In this document: piece after piece, positions 1 to 9,586 of the stretch
Numbering within the stretch: position 1 is the first letter of the stretch
How the letters are laid out: each line of letters begins with the position of its first letter
DNA from: Alphaproteobacteria bacterium
GTDB lineage: Bacteria; Pseudomonadota; Alphaproteobacteria; Rhodobacterales; Rhodobacteraceae
DNA length: 64,000 nucleotides
Direction: 5' to 3'
Assembly (NCBI GenBank): GCA_030425145.1
Contig: JAUHVK010000009.1
Location: forward strand, 1 to 64,000
Translations under genes and position numbers: made by a program
Notes under the pieces: model-generated
The model's database searches: none
Told to the model about the DNA's origin: nothing
What the model saw: only the letters and a program-made list of their open reading frames with translations

Positions 1-1
1 C

Positions 2-106
2 GACGCAATCCTCGATGCAGGCTGCCAGGCCTGGAACAACCTGATCGCCCTCCCGGACGTCATCACGTCGATCGGATCAAGAGATTGGGTGAAAGTGGGT
101 CGATGA
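2..106 (+). mobile_element. C-terminal fragment of an IS630-family transposase (5' part outside window)
   Basis: Frame starting at base 2 reads DAILDAGCQAWNNLIALPDVITSIGSRDWVKVGR* (TGA 104-106), resembling IS630-type transposase C-termini. Confidence 0.75.
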
Positions 107-117
107 TCGGAGCCCTT

Positions 118-440
118 GGTATTATATCTCCCATGCCGGAGGTCCGCCCTTCCAAGCCTACGTGTTGCCGCAAAAACTGGATAAACTGGTTTATCTCGGG
201 ACGACGACGATCTTCTTCACTACCGTGAACCTGATCAAGGTGCCGCCCTTCATCCTTGCAGGTCAGATCACGTGGGAAAGCGCCGGACAGGCCGCTTGGC
301 TAGCTCCGTTTGCGCTGGCCGGAGCATGGAGCGGTTCCAAGATCGCCCGCGCCCTGCCGGATCACATCTTCTTCGTCCTGATCGAAATCGCCCTCGCGCT
401 GGTCACATTCAAACTGCTCTACGAAGTGCTGCTGGCCTGA
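118..440 (+). pseudogene. 5'-truncated sulfite exporter TauE/SafE family (TSUP) permease remnant
   Basis: Frame continuous with ORF 162-440 reads YYISHAGGPPFQAYVLPQKLDKLVYLGTTTIFFTTVNLIKVPPFILAGQ..., the TSUP C-terminal half; upstream it runs into the IS end, with an in-frame TGA at 90-92. Confidence 0.75.
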
Positions 441-508
441 CTGTCTCCGGATTGACCTTCCCGCAACTCGCGGGCAGGTTAACGCTACAACCCTAACCCG
501 GAGAACCT

Positions 509-1423
509 ATGTCCCCGCTTCGCGGCATGGCGCTGAAACTCAGCGCGGTCTTGCTCTTCGTCTTCATGGCGGCCCTGATCAAAGCAAGTTCCGACGTGGT
601 GCCGCCGGGCGAAGCGGTATTCTTCCGGTCCTTCTTTGCAATCCCGGTCATTCTGAGTTGGCTCGCACTTCGGCGCGAACTGGCCACCGGTCTGCGAACC
701 CAAAACCCGTCGGGGCACTTCTGGCGCGGTCTCTTTGGCGTCAGCGCAATGGCCTGCGGCTTTGCCGCGCTCGGTCTCCTGCCGCTACCCGAAGTCACCG
801 TCCTTGGCTACGCGGCTCCCATTCTGACAGTGATCTTGGCCGCTATCCTTTTGGGCGAGAAAATCCGTCTGGTGCGTATGTCCGCCGTCATTATCGGCCT
901 TATCGGCGTGGTGATCGTTATGCTGCCTCAACTTGGCAACGAAGCGATGGGCACCGCCGCACGCTGGGGTGTGGCGCTGGTTCTGGCCTCCGCGGCTCTA
1001 CGGGCGCTGGCGCATGTCCATATCCGCAAGCTGGTACAGAACGAAACCACGTCATCGGTCGTGTTCTATTTTGCCGTCACAGCCTCGTGCCTGTCGCTCT
1101 TTACCATACCTTTCGGCTGGGTTGTTCCCGACCCCATCACCGCCAGCCAGTTGATCGGTGCGGGTCTGGTCGGCGGTGTCGCGCAGATCCTGCTCACGTC
1201 GTCCTACCGCCATGCCGAAGCCGCTGTGCTCGCTCCGTTCGACTACGCGTCGATCCTTTTTGCGCTGATCATCGGCTATACGATCTTCGACGAGATCCCC
1301 ACAATCCATACGCTAATCGGGTCGGTCGTCATCATCGGCGCAGGCGTTCTGATCATCTGGCGCGAACGTCAACTGGGCGTCAAACGTGGCCCGGCAAGGT
1401 CGAACCTCACGCCGCACGGTTGA
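509..1423 (+). CDS. DMT superfamily (EamA) transporter
   Basis: 304 aa ORF, about 10 hydrophobic segments, EamA-like repeats (GEAVFFRSFFAIPVI...). Confidence 0.85.
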   Translation: MSPLRGMALKLSAVLLFVFMAALIKASSDVVPPGEAVFFRSFFAIPVILSWLALRRELATGLRTQNPSGHFWRGLFGVSAMACGFAALGLLPLPEVTVLGYAAPILTVILAAILLGEKIRLVRMSAVIIGLIGVVIVMLPQLGNEAMGTAARWGVALVLASAALRALAHVHIRKLVQNETTSSVVFYFAVTASCLSLFTIPFGWVVPDPITASQLIGAGLVGGVAQILLTSSYRHAEAAVLAPFDYASILFALIIGYTIFDEIPTIHTLIGSVVIIGAGVLIIWRERQLGVKRGPARSNLTPHG

Positions 1424-1489
1424 TTGCATTTCTACGGAATGGGCCTTAGATCACACCCAACCAAGACAGGGTGACGGGAGCCGCACTGC

Positions 1490-2419
1490 ATGAACTGGAT
1501 CACCAACTACGTCCGACCCCGGATCAACTCGATTTTCTCGCGCCGCGAGATCCCCGAAAACCTCTGGGTCAAATGTGACGAATGCGGCACCATGTTGTTC
1601 CACCGCGAGATGTCGGACAACCTGAATGTCTGCTCCAATTGCGGTCATCACATGAACATCACCCCGCGCGACCGGTTCCGCGGCCTGTTCGACGGCGGCA
1701 TCTTCACCGAGATTGAGGTTCCTGAACCGCTGCCCGATCCGCTGCATTTCCGCGATCAGAAGAAATACCCCGATCGCATGAAGGCCGCCCAGAAGGCGAC
1801 CGGCGAGAAAGAGGCGATGCTCGTCGCCACTGGCGAGATTTGCCGCACGCCGATCGTTGCCGCTGCGCAGGATTTCAGCTTCATGGCTGGGTCGATGGGC
1901 ATGTATGTCGGCAACGCAATCATCGCCGCGGCCCAGAAAGCCGTCGAACTCCGCCGCCCGCTGGTGCTGTTCTCTGCCGCCGGTGGCGCACGGATGCAGG
2001 AAGGCATCCTCAGCCTGATGCAGATGCCCCGGACAACCGTCGCGGTTCAGATGCTGAAAGAGGCGAACCTGCCCTATATCGTCGTGCTGACGCACCCGAC
2101 GACCGGCGGTGTTACCGCGTCTTACGCCATGCTGGGCGACATCCAGATCGCCGAACCCGGCGCGCTGATCTGTTTCGCTGGCCCCCGCGTGATCGAACAG
2201 ACCATCCGCGAAAAGCTGCCCGAGGGCTTCCAACGCGCGGAATACCTGCTCGAACATGGTATGCTCGACCGCGTCACCGACCGCCGCAAGCTGCGCGAAG
2301 AACTGGTTCAGATCATCCGTATGCTCATGCACATGCCACCCCCTGTGTCTGGCGACCTCCCCGCGCCCAACCCTTCGGACGCCACGCCGGCAGAACCGGC
2401 CCCTGCCAGCAAGAAATGA
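1490..2419 (+). CDS. accD: acetyl-CoA carboxylase carboxyltransferase subunit beta
   Basis: 309 aa; N-terminal zinc ribbon (CDECG...CSNCGHH) and [11 protein letters not shown] motif. Confidence 0.97.
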   Translation: MNWITNYVRPRINSIFSRREIPENLWVKCDECGTMLFHREMSDNLNVCSNCGHHMNITPRDRFRGLFDGGIFTEIEVPEPLPDPLHFRDQKKYPDRMKAAQKATGEKEAMLVATGEICRTPIVAAAQDFSFMAGSMGMYVGNAIIAAAQKAVELRRPLVLFSAAGGARMQEGILSLMQMPRTTVAVQMLKEANLPYIVVLTHPTTGGVTASYAMLGDIQIAEPGALICFAGPRVIEQTIREKLPEGFQRAEYLLEHGMLDRVTDRRKLREELVQIIRMLMHMPPPVSGDLPAPNPSDATPAEPAPASKK

Positions 2420-3696
2420 TGAACTCACAAACCGGGTCGGACGTCATCCTTGATCGGATGATGTCCCTACATCCCAAGGTGATCGACCTCACTTTGGACC
2501 GCGTCTGGGCACTCTTGGCGGCGCTCGACCACCCCGAACTCAAACTGCCGCCGGTGATCCACATCGCCGGAACCAATGGCAAGGGATCAACTCAGGCGAT
2601 GATCCGCGCCGGGCTTGAGGCGGCGGGCAAGAACGTACACGCTTATACGTCTCCGCATCTGGCGCGCTTTCATGAACGCATCCGCCTTGCCGGGAAACTC
2701 ATCACCGAAGCTCATCTGAGCGAGGTTCTCGACGAGTGCTACCGCGCTAATGACGGCGCCAATATCACCTATTTCGAGATCACCACCTGCGCTGCGCTTC
2801 TGGCCTTTGCCCGTACGCCAGCCGACTACACTCTGCTTGAGGTTGGCCTCGGCGGACGGCTCGACGCCACCAATGTGATAGACACCCCCGCGCTGACAAT
2901 CATCACGCCCGTGTCGATGGACCACGAAGGTTTCCTCGGTGACACGCTGGCCAAGATCGCTGGCGAAAAGGCCGGGATCATCAAGCGCGGCGTGCCCTGT
3001 ATCGTCGGCCCGCAAGCTGATGAGGCGATGGATGTGATCGAAGCTCAGGCAACCCGCCTTGGCGCACCGCTTCTCGCCTATGGCCAGCACTGGCACGTGT
3101 CCGAAGAACGCGGGCGGCTGGTTTATCAAGACGATACTGGCCTGCTGGACCTTGACCTGCCCAACCTGCCCGGTCGGCATCAAATCCAGAACGCAGGCGC
3201 AGCGCTTGCCGCGCTCCGACACCTGAATATGCCCGAGGCATCCTTTGATGGTGCAGTGCAAAACGCCTACTGGCCTGCGCGGATGCAGCAACTCAAGGGG
3301 ACATCGCTCAACGACCTTGCGCCAGAGACCGACCTTTGGCTCGACGGCGGGCACAACCCGGCCGCAGGCGAGGCTCTGGCCGCGCACCTGCACGGCCTCC
3401 CCAAGCGCCCGACTTACCTGATCTGTGGCATGCTCAACACCAAGGACGTTCGTGGCTACCTGCGTCCGCTTGCAGGTGTGGCCGACAACCTGACCGCAAT
3501 CTCAATCCCCGGCGAGACCAACACGCTCAGCGCCGAGGAAACCGAAACCGCAGCCCGTGATGTCGGCTTGAATGCCGATCATGCCGACAGCGTGGAAAAT
3601 GCACTGCGCCTGATCGCGAAAACCGAACCCCGCGCACGGGTTCTGATTTGCGGATCTCTGTACCTCGCAGGCCATGTGTTGCGGCGGATTGGTTGA
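2416..3696 (+). CDS. folC: bifunctional folylpolyglutamate/dihydrofolate synthase
   Basis: ATGA overlap with acc[13 protein letters not shown]-loop, [13 protein letters not shown]. Confidence 0.95.
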   Translation: MMNSQTGSDVILDRMMSLHPKVIDLTLDRVWALLAALDHPELKLPPVIHIAGTNGKGSTQAMIRAGLEAAGKNVHAYTSPHLARFHERIRLAGKLITEAHLSEVLDECYRANDGANITYFEITTCAALLAFARTPADYTLLEVGLGGRLDATNVIDTPALTIITPVSMDHEGFLGDTLAKIAGEKAGIIKRGVPCIVGPQADEAMDVIEAQATRLGAPLLAYGQHWHVSEERGRLVYQDDTGLLDLDLPNLPGRHQIQNAGAALAALRHLNMPEASFDGAVQNAYWPARMQQLKGTSLNDLAPETDLWLDGGHNPAAGEALAAHLHGLPKRPTYLICGMLNTKDVRGYLRPLAGVADNLTAISIPGETNTLSAEETETAARDVGLNADHADSVENALRLIAKTEPRARVLICGSLYLAGHVLRRIG

Positions 3697-3803
3697 CCCA
3701 AATTTCGGTTAGGTCACTTTATATTGACCCAAATGTATTGAACTGCCTATATGTTGCCTAAAAAAGAGCAGTGTCCGCGCAAGCGAGACGGATAGGTGGC
3801 GAC

Positions 3804-4388
3804 ATGGTAAGAGTACGGCGCGCTGTCATCGCGGCAGGGTTTGCCGCAGGCGGCCCGCTGATGGCGCAGTCTTCCGCGATTACGGAAGGCGCAACAGCCT
3901 ATGCGTTTACCATGAACGGCATCGAAATGACCGTCACCCGCAGCGGCCCGTCCTGCCCCTCATCCTGCATCCAACCGATGACCATCTCCGCAGGCGTCGA
4001 AACGCTGGGCGAACTTGAAGTGATCGGATTTCTTCAAACCGCCGTCAGCACCGGCGCGGGCCTCCTGGTCGACGTTCGGATGCCCGGCAGTTTTTCTTCG
4101 GGTTCAGTGCCCGGATCGGTCAACGTGCCGATGGCGACATTCCAACCTGACAACCCCTACCGCGCCGACCTTCTGTCGGCCTTGGGCGTCAGCAACCCTG
4201 AAACCGCACCCGATTTTGCAGGCGCGTTCAGCCTTGTAGTCTTTGGCAGCGGGCCGGATGACACCGCCGCCCGCGATGCGATCCAGCATCTTCTTGGCGC
4301 TGGATACCCACCCGGCAAAGTCAAGTACTACCGCGGCGGCGCATCCACCTGGAGCGCACTTGGTCTCAACATCTCGGTGGGACAATGA
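3804..4388 (+). CDS. secreted rhodanese-like domain protein
   Basis: Signal-peptide-like N-terminus; rhodanese-type LLVDVRMPGSFSSGSVPGSVNVPM; start chosen at ATG 3804 within ORF 3771-4388. Confidence 0.75.
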   Translation: MVRVRRAVIAAGFAAGGPLMAQSSAITEGATAYAFTMNGIEMTVTRSGPSCPSSCIQPMTISAGVETLGELEVIGFLQTAVSTGAGLLVDVRMPGSFSSGSVPGSVNVPMATFQPDNPYRADLLSALGVSNPETAPDFAGAFSLVVFGSGPDDTAARDAIQHLLGAGYPPGKVKYYRGGASTWSALGLNISVGQ

Positions 4389-5026
4389 CACAGAGAGCGA
4401 ACAGCGCGGGCTACATTCGCATGGCTCTCATGGGTACAGCCTTCATCGCGTTGACGATCATCCTTATCGTGTTCCAGCCAGGTTCACCGCGCAACGCCCA
4501 AAGCAGCTTTGTCACCGAGACCCACAGCATCGTCACCCGTGTGACCGACCCGTTGACCAATGCGCCCGCAGTCAAAGCCCCCATCGTCGCCGCGCCCGAT
4601 CCGGCGCAGGTTCCTGCACCGAGGGTTGCAGTGACCGTCCAAGGTGACAGCCAACCATCCAACATGCGCGACATGACCTTCAGCGCGATTTCGAATTTGA
4701 AATCCGTTACCACCGGGGAAGCCCCCTCTCCGGGCCAGCCGGGCAGCCTCTTGCACAGTGTCGTGCAACGAAGCATCGCCAACACCTCGACGGGTCAGGT
4801 GACAACCCCACAGGTGACCGAGATTGAACCCGTCAGCACTCGCGCGCAGCGCTCCCCAATAGCGGGATCGTATTTCGTGCGTTCCGGTGACACCCTGCTC
4901 AGCATCTCCAAAGAGGTCTACGGCGATACCGCCATGTCGTCCGAAATCTTCCGGCAGAACGCGAATATCCTGACCAGCCCGGACAGTCTCAAGCCCGGAA
5001 TGGTGCTGAAAATGCCCACGCCATAG
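4385..5026 (+). CDS. LysM peptidoglycan-binding domain protein
   Basis: N-terminal TM segment and C-terminal LysM (YFVRSGDTLLSISKEVYGD...LKPGMVLKMP); overlaps the rhodanese gene. Confidence 0.85.
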   Translation: MTQRANSAGYIRMALMGTAFIALTIILIVFQPGSPRNAQSSFVTETHSIVTRVTDPLTNAPAVKAPIVAAPDPAQVPAPRVAVTVQGDSQPSNMRDMTFSAISNLKSVTTGEAPSPGQPGSLLHSVVQRSIANTSTGQVTTPQVTEIEPVSTRAQRSPIAGSYFVRSGDTLLSISKEVYGDTAMSSEIFRQNANILTSPDSLKPGMVLKMPTP

Positions 5027-5159
5027 CCCCCCTATATCTGCGCACTCCCGCTACAGTTGGAAAAAACCAATCACCGATCACCTAAATGTTGACCGGTGCG
5101 AATCACTATGGCACAACTGTGCCAGACTTCGTGAATTGCTTTCAAAGTGACCACGGAAC

Positions 5160-5376
5160 GGGGGATTTTAACGGTGTTTTTGAGTACTCAGTTACGCGCG
5201 ACATTGGCTTTTCCGAGCCTTGGGGCGTTTGAGGACACCGCACGGAACGACCACCAATTCCTCGACGACCCCTCGGGCGTTCCCTCGCGCCACCATCGAC
5301 GTAAGGTATAGCAAGGACCTGAACACAGGCGAGAATTATCGAGCAGCCTTAGGGGTCCTTCGGGACCTCTTTTTTT
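5160..5376 (+). ncRNA. candidate sRNA (or structured 3'UTR) ending in an intrinsic terminator
   Basis: About 320 nt non-coding gap after the LysM gene; internal stem GGGG..TTGAGGA/TCCTCGA..CCCC (5222-5274 region) and terminator AGGGGTCCTTCGGGACCTC+T7. Confidence 0.3.
5349..5375 (+). terminator. intrinsic terminator
   Basis: AGGGGTCCttcGGGACCTCTTTTTTT. Confidence 0.8.
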
Positions 5377-5379
5377 GCC

Positions 5380-6438
5380 TCAAACCTCGCCCCAGCCTTC
5401 AGCCTGCATCTCGCGCAGACGGCTCGCCGTACGTTCGAATTCAAAGGTCCCGGTCCCTTCGATATAGAGCATTTCAGGTTCCGAAGCGGCCGACACGATC
5501 AATCGCACCTTTGCCTCATAGAGCGCATCAATCAGCGTAACGAACCGCTTGGCCTCGTTGAAGTTGCTGCGGCTCAGACGCGGGATGTCCTCGACAATCA
5601 GAACCCGAACCGCATCCGCCAGCGCAAGGTAATCCGCCGGGCCCAGCATCCGCCCACAGAGGTCATAGAATTTCGCCCGCGCCACCCCATTGTGAAAGCG
5701 CGGCAGTTCGATCTGACGGCCTTGGACGTGTAAGGTCAGGCTGTCCTGCTCGCCCCCGGTGATCTCTTGCCATATGCGATTGATCTCGGCCTTGGCGGTG
5801 GCGTCGTTCGGAGTGAAATACACCTGCGACCCGGCCAGTCGGTCCTGCCGGTAGTCGGTCGGCGAGGCCAGTTCATGCACCACCATGCGCGTCTTGAGCA
5901 TGTCGATAAAGGGCAGGAAGATCTGACGGTTTAAACCATTCTCATAAAGATCGTCCGGTACCCGGTTCGACGTAGTGACCACCACCACGCCCGCAGCGAA
6001 CAGCTTTTCGAACAGCCGCCCAACGATCATCGCGTCCGTGATGTCGGTGATCTGCATCTCGTCAAAGGCCAGCAGACGCACGGAATCCGATACCAATTTC
6101 GCCACCGGTTTGATTGCGTCTTCGACACCATCCTGCCGGGCCTTGTGAATGGCGGCGTGAATTTCCTGCATGAAGGCATGGAAATGCACCCGGCGCGCCG
6201 GGACGGTCAGGCTCTCGACAAAGAGGTCCATGAGCATCGACTTGCCGCGCCCGACCCCACCCCAAAGGTAAAGCCCTTTTGGCGGTTCCGGCGCTTTGCG
6301 AAACAGGCCCTTCTTCACCGGCTCGGCCAGGGCTGCGCGGATGCGTTCGAACTCGGGCAGGGCCGCTTCCTGTGCGGGGTCGCGGGTCAGCGATCCATCG
6401 GCCACACGCGCGGCGTATATCTCGGGCAAGGTCGTCAT
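5380..6438 (-). CDS. zapE: cell division protein ZapE (AFG1-like ATPase)
   Basis: 352 aa; GLYLWGGVGRGKSMLMDLF Walker A, LLAFDEMQITDITDAMI. Confidence 0.93.
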   Translation of the reverse strand: MTTLPEIYAARVADGSLTRDPAQEAALPEFERIRAALAEPVKKGLFRKAPEPPKGLYLWGGVGRGKSMLMDLFVESLTVPARRVHFHAFMQEIHAAIHKARQDGVEDAIKPVAKLVSDSVRLLAFDEMQITDITDAMIVGRLFEKLFAAGVVVVTTSNRVPDDLYENGLNRQIFLPFIDMLKTRMVVHELASPTDYRQDRLAGSQVYFTPNDATAKAEINRIWQEITGGEQDSLTLHVQGRQIELPRFHNGVARAKFYDLCGRMLGPADYLALADAVRVLIVEDIPRLSRSNFNEAKRFVTLIDALYEAKVRLIVSAASEPEMLYIEGTGTFEFERTASRLREMQAEGWGEV

Positions 6439-6479
6439 GGCTGCCGATTACCGCGTCTGGCGGCAATTGTGGAGAGGTG

Positions 6480-6821
6480 TTATTCCACCGCGCGGATCAA
6501 TTTGCGTTCGAGCACCCGCAGCACGGTGCGCAGATCATGCCCGCGCTTGAGCACCTGCCCGTCCATCCCGATCACCGCATATTGCCCCTGCCGGTTGCGC
6601 AGCTTGGGATGCTTTTCGATCCGGTAAAGCGGATTTTCGGCAGTACGCCGGAAGACCGAAAACACGGCCATGTCCTTGAGCGTGGAAATCCCGTAGTCGC
6701 GCCATTCCCCGGCAGCCACCATACGCCCGTAGAGCGACAATATCACGTTGAGCTCCGTCCGGTGAAAAGCCACCTGCTCGGGCGCGGAAAGGGGCGTTGG
6801 GAACGGCGTGATACTGTTCAT
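6480..6821 (-). CDS. DUF2794 domain-containing protein
   Basis: 113 aa; matches remembered family pattern (FHRTELNVILSLYGRMVAAGEWRDYGI). Confidence 0.8.
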   Translation of the reverse strand: MNSITPFPTPLSAPEQVAFHRTELNVILSLYGRMVAAGEWRDYGISTLKDMAVFSVFRRTAENPLYRIEKHPKLRNRQGQYAVIGMDGQVLKRGHDLRTVLRVLERKLIRAVE

Positions 6822-7096
6822 GTCTCATGATGTGGTCAGGCCGTGGTTTAAATCAAGCGTTTTGACGGGTGTCCCTGGCCGCCGTTGCAAATTCATCTGC
6901 GCAAAGTTCAATCCGTAGTGCAGGTTTCGCAGCGAAATGCTCCGTCGGCGCGGATTTGATCGAAACCGGCAAAAGGTGTATGTTCGGGTTCCCTCGGCGA
7001 TGACCGGAGCGCAGGGCCCAAGGCCTGAAGACTCCGACGACAGGAAGGGTGAAGCCTTTTGCGCAGCGTATCGCTGAGGCAGCAAAGGAGGACCCC

Positions 7097-7279
7097 ATGG
7101 ATGCCATGAAAGCAAGCGAGATCGCACATGCGCTGTACCGTGCGCGCGGTGATCGGGCGGAGTATGAAGCCGCCCAGAGGGAGCAAGAGTTCACGTCGGC
7201 CGGCAACGAAGAGGAAGCGGAACACTGGCGGGCGATCCGGGGCAACATCCGCCGTCTGCGCGGTGCCAACGAAAGCTGA
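7097..7279 (+). CDS. small charged hypothetical protein (60 aa)
   Basis: MDAMKASEIAHALYRARGDRAEYEAAQREQ...; preceded by an AGGAGG Shine-Dalgarno. Confidence 0.6.
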   Translation: MDAMKASEIAHALYRARGDRAEYEAAQREQEFTSAGNEEEAEHWRAIRGNIRRLRGANES

Positions 7280-7306
7280 AGCGGTTGGATCGGTAGCTCT
7301 CTTGAG

Positions 7307-7463
7307 AAAGGTCCGGTTCGGACCAAATGTTTCGCGCGCGAAACAATAGGACCGGATCGGACCCTTTAACCCTTTGTTAATAAATTCACTTTCGGACGTG
7401 AACGGGGTCTTTTCTTTAAAGAAAAGACCGAAATGCGTTGACGCATTTCACCCTGCCGTTCAC
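7307..7463. repeat. palindrome-dense intergenic island (at least five inverted repeats)
   Basis: GGTCCGgttCGGACC (7310-7324); TGTTTCGCGCGCGAAACA (7328-7345); GGTCTTTTCTTTAAAGAAAAGACC (7406-7429); GAAATGCGTtgACGCATTTC (7430-7449); outer GTGAACGG/CCGTTCAC (7398-7405/7456-7463). Confidence 0.85.
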
Positions 7464-9127
7464 GCAAATGCCCCCTGACAGAACCAGCCCGAAGACTTCG
7501 ATGCGCCATGCGCATAGAAGAGCCAGAGGCGCAGACCGTCGGTGGTGATCACGTCCCAGTAATCGCGCTGGCCGCTGCGCCACGCAGGGTCATCGAGCCA
7601 CCATTCCGGCGCGATGCGTTCAGGGCCGCGCGTGCTGTGGACCCTGTGATCCTTGCCACGCCAGCGAAACACTTCGGGCAGACGCGGGACATCCGGCACC
7701 ATCACCGGCTCGGGCATCCACATCCGCAGCGGGCGCGGCTTGTTGCGGCGGGGCCAGTCCGTCACCGGGTCGGACCATGCGGCGGCCACGGTGACCCATG
7801 TCTTTTCCGGGATATGGCTGTCGGCAGGCTGCACACGGGTGATCGCCTCGACCCCGAGCCGGGTACCCAGCCGCCCGATCAGGCGGTCGAGCGATCCGGG
7901 TTTCGGACCCGCCATGCGCGCGCGCCCTGCCTCGGCGGCCTCCAGATGCCCGGCTGCGGTGCGCAGGTGGATGGGTTCGTGCAGCACCGCTTCGAGTCGC
8001 AGCATATCGATGCCGTACCCCGCATCCAGATCCTCGACCTTGAGCCGCAAGAGCGGGCGGATGTGATCGGGGTCATGTGACGGCTTGGCCATCGTGACAT
8101 TCATCCACTGCATCGTGCCATCGGCGCGGTATGCCTCGAAGCGGAGCGTGCGCGCGCCCCGCCCCTTGTTGCGCAGCGCATCGCAGAGCCGGGGCAGCAT
8201 CCGGTCGATGGCGGCCATCACGTCTTCTTCCAGCCCGATGGGATCGGGCAGGTTCATGCGGGTGGCAAAGCGGTCGGGTGGTGGGGCGGGGCTGACCGGT
8301 TCGGGCAATGCGCCCAGCGCCTGATCCAGTCGCGCCACCAACCCGCGCCCAAAGCGGCGGGCCAGCCCGGCGCGGGGTTGCTCGACCAGTTCTTTCACCC
8401 GGCGCAAGCCAAGGCGCGAGAGCTGCGCCATTGTGTGGCTTTCCAGACGCAGGGCGGCAATCGGCAGAGGTGCAAGCGCATCATAGGTTTTGCCCGGCGC
8501 CGCAATGCGGGCGCGCCCCTGCACCGGAGCCAGCGCCACCGCAGGGGCGGCACCGCCGCGTTCCCAGTGCCGCCGCTTGCCAGCACGGGAGCGGGTGGCG
8601 CGGGCTTCTTGGTCGATCGCGTCGCCGTTGCGATGGTGATCCCCGCCCTGCCCTCCACCAAAGCGGGCCAGCGCCCAAGCCCCGCCCAGCGTGTCGGCGA
8701 TGCCCAGTTGCACCGAGAGGCCCAGATCGGTGCAATCCTCTTCGACCTGCCGCGCCAGTTGTTCCTCACCGCCAAAGAGATGGGCGCAGCCGGTCAGATC
8801 GACGACCAGCGCGTCGGGCGCTTCGCGGGCGACCCAAGGCGAGAACTTGCCTGCCCAGCGGTGCAGCACCCCCAGAAACGCCGCCTCGGCATGGGGGTTC
8901 GACAGGCGCGTGAGCAGGTCAGCGCACATGGCATGGGCATCGCGCAGCGGCTGACCTTCGTAAAGCCCCGCCGCCTGCGCGAGCGGAGAGAGCGAGGCCA
9001 GCACCTGCGCCTGCCCCACATCGCGCACCACGGCAAAGGGTACTTCCCCCAAGTTGGGATCGCGCCGGATGTGGCGTTCGGCGGCCAGCCGGGGAAACCA
9101 GATGGACAGGATACGACGGTTGGGCAT
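7460..9127 (-). CDS. imuB: Y-family DNA polymerase-like protein ImuB (SOS mutagenesis)
   Basis: 555 aa; MPNRRILSIWFPRLAAERHIRRDP...FAVVRDVGQAQVLASLSPLAQAAGL...VVDLTGCAHLFGGEEQL. Confidence 0.9.
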   Translation of the reverse strand: MPNRRILSIWFPRLAAERHIRRDPNLGEVPFAVVRDVGQAQVLASLSPLAQAAGLYEGQPLRDAHAMCADLLTRLSNPHAEAAFLGVLHRWAGKFSPWVAREAPDALVVDLTGCAHLFGGEEQLARQVEEDCTDLGLSVQLGIADTLGGAWALARFGGGQGGDHHRNGDAIDQEARATRSRAGKRRHWERGGAAPAVALAPVQGRARIAAPGKTYDALAPLPIAALRLESHTMAQLSRLGLRRVKELVEQPRAGLARRFGRGLVARLDQALGALPEPVSPAPPPDRFATRMNLPDPIGLEEDVMAAIDRMLPRLCDALRNKGRGARTLRFEAYRADGTMQWMNVTMAKPSHDPDHIRPLLRLKVEDLDAGYGIDMLRLEAVLHEPIHLRTAAGHLEAAEAGRARMAGPKPGSLDRLIGRLGTRLGVEAITRVQPADSHIPEKTWVTVAAAWSDPVTDWPRRNKPRPLRMWMPEPVMVPDVPRLPEVFRWRGKDHRVHSTRGPERIAPEWWLDDPAWRSGQRDYWDVITTDGLRLWLFYAHGASKSSGWFCQGAFA

Positions 9128-9146
9128 GAGACTCGGGGCAGCAGAT

Positions 9147-9161
9147 GTTCTCTTTTTGTTC
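9147..9161 (-). promoter_or_regulatory. LexA (SOS) box, alphaproteobacterial GAAC-N7-GAAC
   Basis: Minus strand GAACAAAAAGAGAAC, 20-34 bp upstream of the imuB start; exact consensus. Confidence 0.85.
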
Positions 9162-9231
9162 TATATATCCCTGCAGCCCGACGAGTCGAGATCGGAGTGC
9201 CCGTCCTCCAGTCAGTTCTGACGTCGCAGGG

Positions 9232-9498
9232 TCACCCGCAGTCGATCCGCACCACGGTGCCGCTGTCATCGAGGTAGAAATTCACCCGATCCAGCCGGTA
9301 ATCCTTGGTCATCGGATCGTTCGGACCCAAAATGCGATGCGGCTGCGAGAAGGCGATGCTTTCCAGCTGGGCACGTTGCAGCCCCATCAGGTGGGACATG
9401 TCTTCGGCACCGCAGGATTCGACCGGTTTTTTGGCGACCGTGACCTCCTGACAGGCAATGAGCGCCAGACACACGGCAAGGGCAGTATAAATTCGCAT
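9232..9498 (-). CDS. lipoprotein with peptidase inhibitor I78-like domain
   Basis: LALIAC lipobox-like signal; CGAEDMSHLMGLQ...YRLDRVNFYLDDSGTVVRIDCG. Confidence 0.75.
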   Translation of the reverse strand: MRIYTALAVCLALIACQEVTVAKKPVESCGAEDMSHLMGLQRAQLESIAFSQPHRILGPNDPMTKDYRLDRVNFYLDDSGTVVRIDCG

Positions 9499-9586
9499 AT
9501 AGAAACCTTTCCAATATCCAAGCCAATGCTTGCAAACCCCGCGCTTTCCCGCAAGGCTTGGCGAAAATCAGCGAGGGAGAGTCATC

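Noticed and set aside
1840-2415. 618-aa ORF start at 1840 for folC
   Set aside because: The first ~192 codons overlap accD out of frame; the real folC start is ATG 2416 (or 2419).
1451-2428. 325-aa minus-strand ORF
   Set aside because: Antisense to accD with no recognisable domain.
5160-5376. 6S RNA, SRP RNA or tmRNA
   Set aside because: I could not find the SRP GGAAG/tetraloop motif, a tmRNA tag or a convincing 6S open-bubble fold; left as an unassigned candidate RNA.
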